From Varanus komodoensis (lineage: Eukaryota; Chordata; Lepidosauria; Squamata; Varanidae), in the NCBI RefSeq assembly GCF_004798865.1, contig NW_025335317.1:30469818-30533817 (forward strand): a stretch of DNA of 64,000 nucleotides. The letters are read 5' to 3'. Position 1 is the stretch's first letter. Every line of letters starts with the position of its first letter. The notes under the pieces were generated by a model, which saw nothing but the letters and a program-made list of their open reading frames with translations, had not been told where the DNA came from and did not search any database. This document shows, one piece after another, positions 10,951-24,700 of the stretch. A program made the position numbers and the translations under genes.

Positions 10951-13632
10951 CCAGCTTGAAAATACAATTGTCTTTATTATCTTTCATCTGGCGTGTAAAA
11001 TGACCTCCAATGTTTGCTTATTTCCAGTTTCAAGAGTTGTCTTATACACTGGTATATATGGTATGCAAAGATTACCCCATTCCATCTGTCCTGACTGCAA
11101 CAGATGTAATCCAGTATCATCTGGAGTGTCTTAAGTTGAAGAAAGCTGATTTAAGGAATTCCCCATTCACTTAAGTAGCTACATGTGCACAGAATATACA
11201 GGCAGGGCTCTCTTCTATTAAGATGTATCTGCTCCACTTGCTTTCCTAAAAATGCATTGGGACTCACCTGGATTTCCAGACAGACTGAATCAGATTCACT
11301 TTGAGTACCTGAGGCACATCTAAAACAGAGCCATGTATCAGTTGCAAATAGAGTTTCATTACTCCTGATCTAGCAAAAGAAGCTAACTACTGAGGCAATA
11401 TTGTTGAAGTTGCTTGTTTCTCCAATAGACATTCTGCAATCACATAGGTACTGCATACAGACCTCACAGATGTAATGGGAGACTGTACAATGATTGTTAG
11501 AACAGTGTTACCAACTATCATGTCAAACAAATGTAAGGCACCCACAATTTTATTTTCTGGTTGAGACCCTATTAAATATTTCACTGAAAGTTTATTTTAG
11601 TTGTAGCATACAAAATTAATAAAGGAAATAGATAGTGTTTTGCCACTTTTGTAGTAAATATCGATAGTGGAGAAATGTATGAATAATGAACTTTAAGGGG
11701 ATTATTTTCAAGGTGGGACTTGAGTGTCCATTGTTAAGACAGACTTGCTAGCTCAGAAAATAAAGGACTCGGGCTTGATAAGCATTTGTAACATTATACT
11801 GTTGTTGTAAGCAGATGCATCACAACCAGTGTTCAGTCAGATGGCCTGATTAAAGCACATACATGAAGTTCCCCACTCAAACTTCCCTGGAAAGTCATCA
11901 ATGCCCTTAGAAAAATTTAAGATTTTTATTTACTCCCACTCACTGGTAGTGTACCATTATATACACAAGAACTTCACATTGTTTGCTGTGTGAAGCAAAC
12001 CCTTTTAATATAGACACATGTTTAGAATTTACTCATTTTAATGTGATCAGTTGGAAAATGCTTTTGGCTTATACAGCCAATATATGCTAAAATACGGAAT
12101 GTTAATATTCAAATTTTGATATACCTTGTCAACTCAGTTTTGTCATGGTGGTGTGAAAACATGCAACTCTATTTGGACCCTCAGAGTAAAAGCCAGTTAC
12201 GGTTTCCCATTGCCAGAACTGCTTACATTAGCAGAACCAGGAAAAAAGCAATTCCCCTCCTGAAGAGATCTCCCCAGAACCAGATTTTCATGGTGCGGTG
12301 GGGGCTTTAGTGTTCAGTGCTGGGACTGCATGACGTTGCTTTCAACTCAAATGTTTCCTTCTAAACAACCAAAAGGGCTGAAACACCAGTGTAATATTTT
12401 CGCTGGATTTGCTGACATGATCAAACAAATACTTGTTTTAACATCACCACATACATGAACAGTACTAGTCAATTTGTGATATATACTTCATACCAAGAAT
12501 AAGCCAGGTCTAAAATCTGAATATAAACCAATTTTCTTGTAGAATAATATGCAAACACAAGCTACTCTTGACATGTATTGCTCCATGTAACCTGACCCAT
12601 GCATCCCGTCCCCCACAAAAAAGCTACCCTTCAAGACATCCATGGCATGAGTTTAAGGTCAAAAGCAACTTGGATAGTAACTGACCGCTAAGAAAAATTG
12701 CATAACGCAATTTCAATGCACTAGGCACTCTCAGACATCAACTAAACTATGGCCCAAGGTTTACGTTGAGAAAATATGCAGTATTACAAGCTGGTTCTAC
12801 TGAGAAAAAGAACTATTACCAAATTTCATTACAATTACTTCATGGCTAGGTTTTTTGGTACCAAGACTAAAAACACTCAACTTTTCTTGACCAAATAATA
12901 CTAGCTCCATATTTCATTATTCCTGCAATGGCACCGAAGTCAAGATTTGATAGATTTGGTATGAGTAGTTTGCTTTATCCTTTTGGAAAAAGTGGCAAAT
13001 TATAAAATATATATCCCATGATAAGTCAGGTGAAACTTATATATTTACCAGTCAAGATTACATGAAAAGGTTGCCAATCCTTACTATCTATGATTGTAAC
13101 CACTGGCCTTGTATTCAGAAAGTGAATTTAACCAGTGCTTATGGAATCCTGCAAACTTCTAGAGTTTGAAATGCATGCAGTTACCCATGTAAACAAAATT
13201 AACCTTTCTATATCACTATTAAGAGTTTTGAAACAATAATTTTGAAATAAGGAATCTTGCTGCATTGTAAAAATATATATTATGGCATAAGATATTGTAG
13301 GCTGGAGCTCATTTCAAATGCATGTAATGGTCACCATGGGTACAAGGATTAAAGACAACCAAGTGAGGCATCAAGTCTAAACCTTGTTAATGAAAGAGAT
13401 GCATCACATTCCTATGCAGAATACAAATGGAATACAAATTGCAGAATACAAATATAAAGCCCAGACTGGATGTGATCTTCAACTAGCAGCCACTGGGCTA
13501 GACTGGTATCACAAGATATAGATTAAATACATCAAAAGACAGTTTTGGACAACTCAGGTGAAATTCCAGGGAGAAAAAGTACATTGAAAAAGTTTCAAAG
13601 TACACAGAGCAAGTTCAGGTAAACATTTAAAA
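10951..13632. other. intergenic AT-rich unique sequence
   Basis: No exons, repeats or domains were recognised. The region is AT-rich and free of obvious transposons. Part of it may belong to alternative 3' ends of PPP2R2D: a - strand AATAAA lies near 11590 and a + strand one near 11616. Confidence 0.4.
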
Positions 13633-15434
13633 TTTATTAAACTTTTTGGTCAAAATAATTGAACAATTATTTACAATCCCATTGTATTAGCTCTCAGGTA
13701 TTTTTAGGAACACAGTCAATCTAATGGTTAAATGACCTATCTGTTCCATATTTCAAGATCTGCAAATAGTGTCAGAACTGATATACAGTATACAATTTTT
13801 TGTTTAAGCTTTATCTTCAGAACCCCCAGATTAATATTCATCAGACTGCAAACAAGAGTGGCACTCCATTGACATTGACAGGGAAGACACAGAGACGTGT
13901 TGTTCCTTCTATCTTACTTTAATAATCATGTTAAACCTTAATTTAATTAAAATTGGAGTGTGAACTGTACATCAGTATTTTATCTGGGAAAATCAAAGGG
14001 TTTTCCAGAGGAACTTTGTAGGCACATTTAGTAGTAAGTTTGGAGAACGTGATGATACTTGGTGCTATTAAAAGTGTGCCCACAACTATTTGTGTTGTTC
14101 CACAGATGTTTACAGTGAAACAATAGAAGCTGATCATGTGTTTTCTAGGAAAGAGATTCCAAAGTGATAAACTTTTCCTTAGCCCACTGTTGCTAGCAGA
14201 AATCTGTATTCTACAAATGTATTTTCACATCAGTATTCAGCCTCAAGATAGCCTGATCTCCTGGTGTCACAGATCCAAAACAGGACTTAAAATATGTTTT
14301 AAGTTGTGCTCTTGTTTGGCATAGTCAAGTTTAAAAACAACTTTGAACTTCAGCAGGATGTTTTGGATGCATATGCATATGTAGCATTTAGTGTTTATAA
14401 AGTATTCTTCAAAACAAGTAACTAAAGATAAGAATAATGCACATTAAGGTATTAACCTCACTTTGGAGGCATGTTTACTGTTATCCAGAGCAGTGATTTA
14501 TTGAAAAGTCTAGTATACAAGATCATTACACTCTTTTAAGGCTGTTTATGAACTTTAAATTAACCTTTTACATTTTCTCTTTTGGGCACAGATGATGCTG
14601 GGTTGTGTATGTGTGTTTTTACACAGAAAACCAGGACAACCTAAAGTAAAGACAGCTGGAGAGAAATTTCAATTTGAAGTTTGCAGCAGTAGATCTCATA
14701 TGAAACTGCATATGTCAAAATCTGTATTTTTGGGGACAAACTATTTCAAATCTTTCCATCAGTTATTTTGCACAATCTCAGTACATGCAATAAAAAGACT
14801 GAATACATACTTTCAGATTTAAAAACACTTTTTATAGTTTGTTATTTTTATTAAGTGGTTTACACCAGAAGGTGTGGTTATAGATACAGTTGGTGAGTAA
14901 ATATACATGAAAAGCCTGTCTATGTACCCAACTCTAGACTTACCTATATGCTCAAAGGTAAAAACACCTAAAGCTTAGATGAAGGCCAGAGAATGAATGT
15001 TTACAGGCATAAAGCACAAATATATGTTTTGAAAGGCCCAAATATTACAGCAGATAAAGAACATGTGAGATAGAAATTACATTTTTATGACAAATTGTTT
15101 CTTGGGTGTTAGATTTTTGGTCTATCAACTGGAAATGAAGGCTCAGACTTAAATAAATACATTTGTTTTGAATATTGGCCTTTATTGAGTATTGTCCATA
15201 AATTCTGCTTAGAGTGGGCTTTTCTTGTTTACAAAAATTCAATTCCACGTTCCCCCTCACTGAAGGGAGAAATACACCATGAACTCAAGTCCAGGCCAGC
15301 TTCTCTCCTTTACCTATAAAGGGAAATAAGTGCATCAATGTTCTTTACTGGGAGGACAACAAGGCCATCTCTGACATATAAACAACTGAGCTTAACTATG
15401 CAAGACGACAACTTTGTCCTCAAATAAGCCGTCT
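13633..15434 (-). other. PPP2R2D: PPP2R2D 3' untranslated region (inferred extent)
   Basis: Transposon-free AT-rich sequence follows the PPP2R2D stop in the - direction. Candidate - strand AATAAA signals occur at 15181-15186, 14847-14852 and 13633-13638. The longest option would give a UTR of about 1.8 kb. Which site is used cannot be told from sequence alone. Confidence 0.45.
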
Positions 15435-15714
15435 TTAATTAATTTTGTCCTGGAATATATACAAGTTATTGGTGGCAGCTACAGCAATGATGTTCTCTGC
15501 AGGATGCCATGCTGTATGGAGGATCTTCTTGTTGAAGTCCAGACTGTCAACACTTATTTCATCTTTCTTTCTCTTGCCACCCGTACATACTTTTCGGGGC
15601 TTTAAGATTGCACGAGGTTTGCTACTCTCTCTTGATGCCTCTAATGTAATATCTCGCCGTGTGTTTCGATCAAACATTCTAAAGAAGTTGTTGTATGAGC
15701 CAGTCATAATAGCA
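15435..15714 (-). CDS. PPP2R2D: PPP2R2D terminal coding exon (last WD40 blades)
   Basis: The acceptor 'aatgcag' is followed by 280 bases encoding [20 protein letters not shown], the [17 protein letters not shown] linker, [17 protein letters not shown] and [14 protein letters not shown], then a stop at 15437-15435. The [21 protein letters not shown] strand closes the propeller. The sequence is strongly conserved. Confidence 0.97.
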
Positions 15715-18700
15715 CTGCATTAAAAGTGAGGAAAAAAATTACTCATTTGATCTATCTGATAATTTCATGTCACTTTGCATTAGCAGGGTTTCTGTTTCCT
15801 TTATTTCACATGATGTTTGATGTTAGGACCTTATACAGGTATACCCTCATTTTTCATACTCCACATAAATTACCTATTATCTTGCTCATATCTGCATCAC
15901 TATCCATTGTACAAATGCATGCTAGTAATACCACTCCAGTTGATTTTTTTTTCTTCAGTGAAGTTTATTAGAAGGACAGTAACTCCTCTGGATTTTTTTT
16001 TTTTTTAAATCTAGTTTCTAAATCTATAAGGAGCTGCTTATGACCAACACTTTATCCAGGCCACACCTACACACTCTGACTAACAACAACTCTTTAGGTT
16101 AGGATATCAGGAAAGGGTTCTTTCCAAGGTGAGATATGTTTAACCAGGTGGTCGAGATTTTATGTACTGGGGTATCAATGCTTTATTGTTGCAAACACTA
16201 AGACTTAAACCCCATGTGCACATAACAGTTGCAAATCGTGCAGTATCTAACTCAACACCCTCCGGATCACGTGTCAATTGTGAGCTGTTCCCACTTTAAG
16301 CAACCTCTGATTGGCCAGATTGGATGTTATGAGTGTGACATCCACAAATGAATTACTGATTCCTTAGGTACAAAAAACCCCAGTGCATAAGCCATGATTT
16401 GTTGTTGGGTTAATCACTGAGTTCTTTAGGGGCTAAATAAAACAGTGGCTCAAGTTCACATCATGCTCACAACCTCCAATCCGCTCTCTAGAGAGATGGA
16501 AGTGGCCCTCACACAGCACACATCCCAGACACTTGTGGGGTAATTAACTCATGTTTTACACCATTACATGACAGCTGGCTCTATGTCTAAAGCAGCCATT
16601 TATTACTTATATTTATTATTATAAATAAATTACATTTATTACTATAAGTTGAAACTTTATTTTGTTAGCAGTGAAATATCATGCTTTCCAGGGACTTGTA
16701 ATGTGCAAAATAATGTTACACCAACTATTGTTCCTATAGGGACACTATGGATATTATTTTGTATTTAGATCTGGATGGTTACAGTAAATCTCAAACATAC
16801 CATTAAATAACTAATACAGATGTCACCAATTCTATTGTTAGAGCTGAAGCAGAGGTTCAGAACTAGAGACCCTCTCCCTTAAAAAAAAAAAAAAAATAGA
16901 GAGAGCTAACAAATCACATAAGTGTGTCAGAACGGACCATATACTTTGGCTCACAGATCTCATTTATCCCTAAGTTTAATTTAAGAACCAAAACAAGATC
17001 CAAGATTCAAGCGAACATCTCAAGTAAGCTTCATTACACAAGTCAGTCTTACCTATCAGAACCATTCCAGCAGCACTCAAACTTGTCAAAGATGCAGTCA
17101 TTCTCATACAATGAACAAAGTTTGCTTCGAAGATATTCATGAACCTTAAAACATAAGCGTTGAATACCATGAGAATATTTTTCATTTTGAAAAAAGTCTC
17201 TTTTATTATAATGCATGAGCAATATACCTGATAGGTCTCTACAGGCCTGTTTTCCATATTGAGATCCCATACTTTAACTGAAAGGTAGTCTCTGGTCATC
17301 ATGTAGCGACCACTGTGACTGAATTTTACATCTGATATTGAGGAAATTATTTCTGAAAAGAATGATCTGCTGCTGGGATCTTCAGGCTCCTCAAAGACTG
17401 AAAGTTAGGAAGAAATAACCAAAAGCTGTTAACAGTGAAGGCTAAATCTGATATTTTACAGACAATTAAGGCTTAATTAGACCAGCATATGCCTTAACAA
17501 TTACAAACACCATCCATGTATGCCTGTTGGACCTGAGAGACCCAACACAAAAGTGATCCCTGTCCACTCTCCACCCCAGTGGCAATATATGAGCAATGAA
17601 TGACCCTGAGCTTGGGCACACGAACACACTGGAGCATTAATATGTTAGAATCCCTCAAGTTGCCTATTGCCTAGAAAACACTAAACCTACATGAATGAGT
17701 TGAAAAGGCACTAATTATAACTAATATTCTTCCAAGCTTGCAGTTGGAAGAATGCCTGCCTCCTTTCTGAAATCCAGAGAAGGAAGTGTGCCTCTGCTAT
17801 ATTCCCCAGTGCCATGTCAATCCTCCTGACACCCATGAGTAACTTGAGGAATTTTCGTGGAGATGGGGCATTTTTGTCTAGAGGATCTCATCAAATACAA
17901 TCTCTTAATTCTTTCCACGTTACCCTAAATGTGGAGTGACTATTGAGTAGATCTTTCCACATTAAACTGAAACTCTTCAGTCAGATATAAGCAAGCAAGC
18001 AAACAGCTGTTTTACAGCATAAATCAGTATGCTGTAAAACATGCTAAAGGCAATTTGCTTTAGCATGTTTGAACTGAAACAATTCAAGAAAACTACATTC
18101 ATCCAAATATTGTTCCTCTCTTTGGTCATACCATTTATCATAAACATTTATCAAAAACAAGTTTGTTTTATGATGTGAAACTACAATCAGGTGCCTAAAG
18201 AAGTCATGGTAGCCACACTAAACACATTCAAGGTAAAACTGGGCAGTCATCTGAGTGGGTGTATAAACTGGTGTCCTGCAACAGCCGGGGGTTGGCCTCG
18301 ATGGTCTTCTTGGACCCTCCCAACTGTACTATTCTATGATTCTATGAAAAATGGTTGGAAGACACCATGGAGTATTTTATTGATGACAATCTGACCTGAA
18401 CCATATGCTGAGAACATGCTAGAGATTACAACTCTAGTTTTTTGTTTTTGCATTTTAATTATAAATGTAGTCATTACAGGCATTCGTAAACAAAATTATT
18501 TAATTAATGCAAAGCACCTTGGAAATGTTTCAAGATATTGTCTTGAAACCCTATGGGAGAGAGTATCTGTGTCACAAGAACCTCATCTTCCCACGTGTTA
18601 AACCTTGCCAGAATGAAACTTTGTGAGGGCAATGGCTTTTTACCACCAAAAAAAGGAGAGGGGGGGGGGGGGAGGAATGAGAGAGAGAGAGAAGAGAACC

Positions 18701-21700
18701 CCCATAAACGACTACTTACTAGCTAGTCTAGAAGACCATTTGGATTTTCTGTTCTATAAAATTCATAGCCCTTATCTTAAGGCATCAGTACAAACAGCAC
18801 CCTGTGTATGTGCTTATATACACTCACAAAATATATACCAGTGTATTTATGAAAGTGGTCCAGAAAATGGAAGAAGTACTTACATTTTGAATGCCTATCA
18901 CAAAGGGCTGAAGAACGCATATCACAGAGCCGTATAGTTCCTTTGCTACTGCTGTAGACAAACACATTACAATGATGTGGGTGGAACTCTGCTGCAGTGA
19001 TCACTTCTGTCAGTTCCTCCATGTTAGCAGGCTTTATATCTACAATGTCTGAAAGTTTGCTTGTCAAGGTTAAATAATGATTTATTTCTCCAAAAATATT
19101 GGTTATAAAATACAAAAGGGGAAACACTCTAAAGTCTTTCCCAAAATTCTGTAGCATTAATCAGAATGGATATTCATAACATTCAGATTATCCTCTAAAC
19201 TATTACTGATATTTGTTGCTTTGCAACAAAGACTCTCTCTGATCCGCTTTTATTTAATTACTTACAAAAGTCCCCATGCTCCTTACAAAATCAAGTTTAA
19301 ATATATTGGACATGAAAATTCTTCTAAGAGCAGTGAAAACTCCCTTAGCAAGTCAGCAGGCATTTCAGGTGTAAATGGTTTAGGCTGTTCAGCATGGAAA
19401 GACATATCTCTATGCAGCCAATAAGCTGCATTGTGAGCCACCCCGAGGCTTGTGAGCCGCCCCGAGGCTTCGGCGAATGGGGCGGCATAAAAATGTTTTA
19501 ATAAAATAAAAAATAAAAATAAAAAAATAATCCAAATGCACATTGGCTTGGATTCAGATTTAGTAATGCTTACAGCATACCCATGGAAATCTATGTGAGA
19601 GTCTAGTTCTACTACATATGATTTTTACTTATTTTTAAGAATGCAAATTTTCTAGTTTACTAAAGTGAAAATTTGCTCAGGAACCTAAGGGTGAAAAATC
19701 AGAATTGAATTGAACAATTGCTCATTAAAGCTGACAGGTAACTCAGGAAACCTACAAAGCATGTTTTCCTCCTTCATCAGCCTTGTTCATCCCACAATGT
19801 TTTCCTCATTCAAAAGCAGAATTCCAAAGTTTTATGGAAATGGTCTATATAATAGACTAAATAGAGTAAAACATATTCTTGCCATATTTAAAACTACTGA
19901 TAAAATCCAGTAATTAGCAAAGAGGCTGCTTCATTGCAAAAAGGATACTAAAACTTCTATCTGTGATTTCTAAATGCCACAGGTTGATTCTCAGGTCATC
20001 CGCAGAAAGGTATGTTTCATGATCACTGTTTACTGAAATAGAGTTTATATGATATGTATGTGCATTTGCAAATATCCTTCGGGGACTTGCTTCCACCATT
20101 AGGTCCATGGGTTTCAATATTGGCACCTAAAAACAGAGAAAGGAATCGATGTTTGCTTCAACATAATGCAGCAACTATTTGGTTATTATCATTTTAAAAT
20201 ATCTACAACTTCAGTAGACTACAAGTTTTAACAGCTAGGTTAAATCCATCTTTTCAATCTCAAATTTATGACTAATTTTAAAAAGTTCTGCACCATCCTT
20301 CACATCTAGATATTTACTTATTTTACTCATTATATTTATACCCTACTGTGATTGGTCCGAATTCACCCAGTTAGTCCCATAGCTGAATGGGGACTAGAAC
20401 CCCAATCCCATCCTGAACTCTGAACCACTACACCACACTGGTTTTCCAAGTACTCTTCAAGAAGCCATTGTGGGTGAATTTTGATATAGGAATGCCATAG
20501 CAGTGGCCGTAATTCTCAGTATTTGTGGCAATGGTAGGTATACTTCTTATGAGTGAAAGTGGTTGCTGAGAAGGTTAACAGGGCACCCACAATCCTACAA
20601 CAGCCCATCAACCACCATAACACCCAACCTTGCTAGGTTTGAAAGTTAATGAGATGCTACGGCACAGTCCCACCATGCCCTGAAAATTCAAAACAGCAGT
20701 TGCTGCCACATTGAAAAATCCCACAGTGGCTTCTCAGTACATGTAAACCACTGAGTACAACAGAGATTACTTCCAGGCACATTGGCACAAGACTGTAGCC
20801 TGAATGTGTTATGCTTGCCACAGGGATGCTGCTTCAAACTAACTTTCCTTGCTGAATTAACCCTGGAAGATTTCAAGTACTGGCTGTGTGGATGAGCATC
20901 AAACTAATTTTCCAACAGTTGCCACGGAAAACACAAATACTCTTATAAGTTTTGTACTAATTCACACAGCAAATACTTTCCAAAATTACAAGGTTGTTCC
21001 AATTGTTATTGCTTAAGTTAAAGATAAGCAGGTTGCTTACCTGTAACTGATGTTTTTCGAGTGGCCATCTGTGCAGTCACACATATGGGTGCTGCACCTG
21101 CGCAGTGCCTTTGGCCGGAGATTGCAAGCTAACCATTTTTGGCGGGAAGCTCCGCTCCCCTCCCCCCATGGTCTATAAAGAGTGGAGCGTCTGCCATTTT
21201 GTTCAGTCTTTGACGACCGAATGTGCGCCCCCTCGTGGAAAAAAAAAATTAATTTGAGGTAGGAAAAAAGGTGGGTCGGTACCATGAAAAAGGGGAACTT
21301 TTGGTACCGATGGATGCGTCCACTCACCGACACCGAGTGGGGCCGGCGGGTGGGTTGTGTGACTGCACAGATGGCCACTTGAGGAATACCAGTTACAGGT
21401 AAGCAACCTGCTTTTCTTCGGCGTGGCCTCTGTGCATCACACATATGGGTAGATTAACAAGCTTACCATAAAGGAGGAGGGAAGGTGTCCTCAGTGAAGA
21501 ACAGACGGAAGAACGGCTCTGCCAAAGAAGCAATCCCATCGAGCCCGAACATCGAGATGGTAATGTCTGGCGAAGGTGCAAGGGTTTACCCAACTAGCAG
21601 CTCAGCATACATCATCAAGTGAGACCCCGGATGCAAAGGCAGATGAGGTAGCAACAGCCCTAGTGGAATGACCTCGAGGGACTGAAGGCAAATTGATCTT

Positions 21701-24700
21701 AGCTAGTTGATAAGGTAAGGTTATAGTGTGGACTATCCATTTGGAAAGTCTCTGCGGCGTGACTGGATCGCCTTGATCTTTGGTAGAATACTTAATGAAT
21801 AGTCTATTTGAACGTCAATAGATTCAGTCCTCGATCTGTAAAAGGCTAAGCAACGCCGAACATCAAGTGAATGCAAAGATCTCTCTAGTGGGGTTGACGG
21901 TGACGGAAAAAAGGCAGGTAAAACAGTATCTTGTCCCATATGAAAAGGCGTAGTCACTTTAGGAAGAAAAGACGGGTCGAGGTGTAAGACGACCTTCTCT
22001 CTGTAAAAGTTCAAATAAGGAGGGTCTATGCGAAGAGCGCAAAGTTCACTGGCCCTTCGGGCTGAAGTGACCGTCACGAGAAATGACTAAGCCACGATAG
22101 TAGGCTATTGCAGCCATATACACTTTAATAGGCGACGGCTTTAATCCAGAATGGTCCAGTTCTAATAGGAACTGAAGGATTTGATGTATAGATGACATAA
22201 ATGGAGAGAACGAACGAGACTCTGCAAAGGTGGAAAACCGTTTCCATTTAGCCGCGTATGATTTCCGTGTGGATGGCTTTAAGGCAGGATCGATGATATG
22301 CTGGATATCAGGAGGAAATGCTGTTGAATTCGACAGGTCGTGTCTTGCATCCGATGGTACGGAATGAACAAAGGAAGAGGAAGAGGAAGCGCCGGAGTGG
22401 TTGGATTCGACGACTGGATTCGATTCAGTTGAAGTTGCCGTCGGTACCAGGGGAACAGTGGTAGTCATCAAATTCACCACGCTGTTAGATTCAATGACAG
22501 CAAGTCCGGGTGGCGAAGCATACCGTCCTGTTGGGTTATAAGGTATGGGAGCGGTGGTAGACGAAGATATTCCCCGTGAGAGATGTCGAGTAGTGTCGCA
22601 AACCAAGCTTGGCGTGGCCACCAAGGGGCAACTAGTATCCCCGATGCTCAGTCGAACACTATTTTCGCTATGACACGCATCATAAGGGATTGGGGGGAAG
22701 GCATAAAAAGTCATGTTGTTCCATGGGATCATGAAAGCGTCCCCTAAGATGCGTGTCCGATTCCCGCTCTCAAACAGTAAGCATTGCATACCCTGTTCTG
22801 TTGGGTGGCGAATAAGTCCACATCGGGAAACCCCCAGCACTGAAGAAGATGGTTGCATATGAGAGGATCTAGTTCCCATTTGTGAGAGGTGAACATGTGC
22901 CTGCTGAGAAGATTTGCTTGCACATTGTCTGCACCAGCGAGATGAACAGCCATCAGCGTGATGTCTCTCAGAATGCACCAGTCCCAAATTTTCATGGAAA
23001 GTCTGGCCAGAGTCAGTGACTTCGTTCCCTCCTGCTTGTTCAGATAGAAGGCGGTAGCTACATTGTCCAAAGTTATCTGAACAACCCAATGTTAAAGAAT
23101 GTCCTCGAAAGAGTGCAGGGCTTTGAACACTGCCAATAGCTCCAGGAAGTTGATATGATTCATGGATTCTCGACGATTCCACGTGCCTTGGGTATATAGG
23201 CCAGAGCATATCGCTCCCCATCCCAGAAGAGATGCGTCGGTACCGAGGGTTATCGAAGGAGGCCGTGCCCTGAAGGGGACTCCAACAGTCAGATTGGCTG
23301 GTACCGACCACCAAAGTAGAGAATGGAGTACCAAGGATGGGATTCAAATCAACTTCGACGGTGGGTCTCTCTGAGGGTGAAAAGAAGTTGTTGAAAAGAA
23401 GTTGCAGCGGACGGAGCCGAAGCCTGGCGTGTGGAACCACAGCGACCAAGGAAGCCATATGCCCCAGGATCCTCTGGATGTACTTCGCCGGGACCGTCCC
23501 GTCTTGTCGCATTCGATGGATGTGGTGAGCAAGAGTCTGTTGTCCGTCCCGAGGAAGGAAGGCTTTTTCCAACGTCGAATCCAAGCGGGCTCCAATGAAG
23601 GTAAGCGTCTGCGTCCGAAGAAGAGAAGATTTCTCGGTATTAATGCATAGGCCCAGGTCATTCTATAAGGCACAGGTTGTGCGGATAGATGCAAGGAGTC
23701 CCTTCCTAGACTGGGACACTAGCAGCCAGTCATCGAGATACGGGTAAATTTGTATGCCCTGGAGGCGTAGGAAGGCACAGACAGGGGCCATACATTTGGT
23801 GAATACCCTCGGGGCCGTGGCCAGTCCAAAAGGCAAAACTGTAAACTCGTAAAGATGGGGTGCAACAGCAAAACGAAGGAAACGCCTATAATTCGGGTGG
23901 ATCGAAATGTGGAAGTAGGCGTCCTTCAGGTCCAATGAGGCAAACCAATCCTCTTTCCTTAGCAACGGCAAGATGTTTTGAAGGGTGGTCATTCGAAATT
24001 TCTTCAGTACAATAAATCGATTCAGATAACGTAAGTCCAAAATCGGACGTAAACCACCATCCCACTTCGGGACCGTAAAGTATCTGGAAAAGAATCCGTG
24101 AAGTCCATCAAATGGGGATACTTGACGGATCGCTCCTTTACGAAGAAGCTGCTGTATTTCATCGAGCAATACCGGGGAACATGATGTAAACCGGATCGGA
24201 CTCAATGGAGGAATGATGTCGAATTCTATCCGAAAGCTGTGCTGAACGATGGACAATACCCACCGATCAGATGTGATGGACTCCCAAATGGGGAGTCGGC
24301 TTCGCAGCTGATCCCCAGATGAGAGGGGGTGGGTATAGAAGGAATTCGAGGAATGGTTCGCCAGTCCCGTCAATGCTGTCTCCTATAATCGAAACGGCGA
24401 CGGCCTTGTTGATAGCGTTGTTGGGGCTGCGGACGGCGGCGCTGCTGTTGTTGTTGCTGACGGTGCTGGGGATGTTGTCTTGGCTGGTAGGACTGCCTGT
24501 AAGATGGGCGATTCCATGACCACTTACGTCTAGTTTGGGTCTGTATCTCTATCCTGCGTGCCGTCATTCGGGATTTGTGAAGCTTTTTTAATTTGTGGTC
24601 GGTGCGAGAGTGGAAGAGCCCGGACCCGTCAAAGGGCATTTCCTCTATGTGGTGCTTGGTTTCCTCCAGAAAGTTGCAATTTCTAAGTCAGGCATGTCTC

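Noticed and set aside
15435-15714. Assignment to PPP2R2A (alpha)
   Set aside because: The ESSKPRA, KVCTGG and terminal DKIN residues fit delta, and BNIP3 rather than BNIP3L is the neighbour.
22046-23584. 512-codon open frame taken as a host protein
   Set aside because: It lies wholly inside the DIRS-like element, between its inverted ends, and covers its RNase H and recombinase regions.
24400-24500. Trinucleotide (CTG/TTG) repeat suggesting an expandable microsatellite
   Set aside because: It is imperfect and explained by a Q/R-rich stretch of the element's gag-like region.
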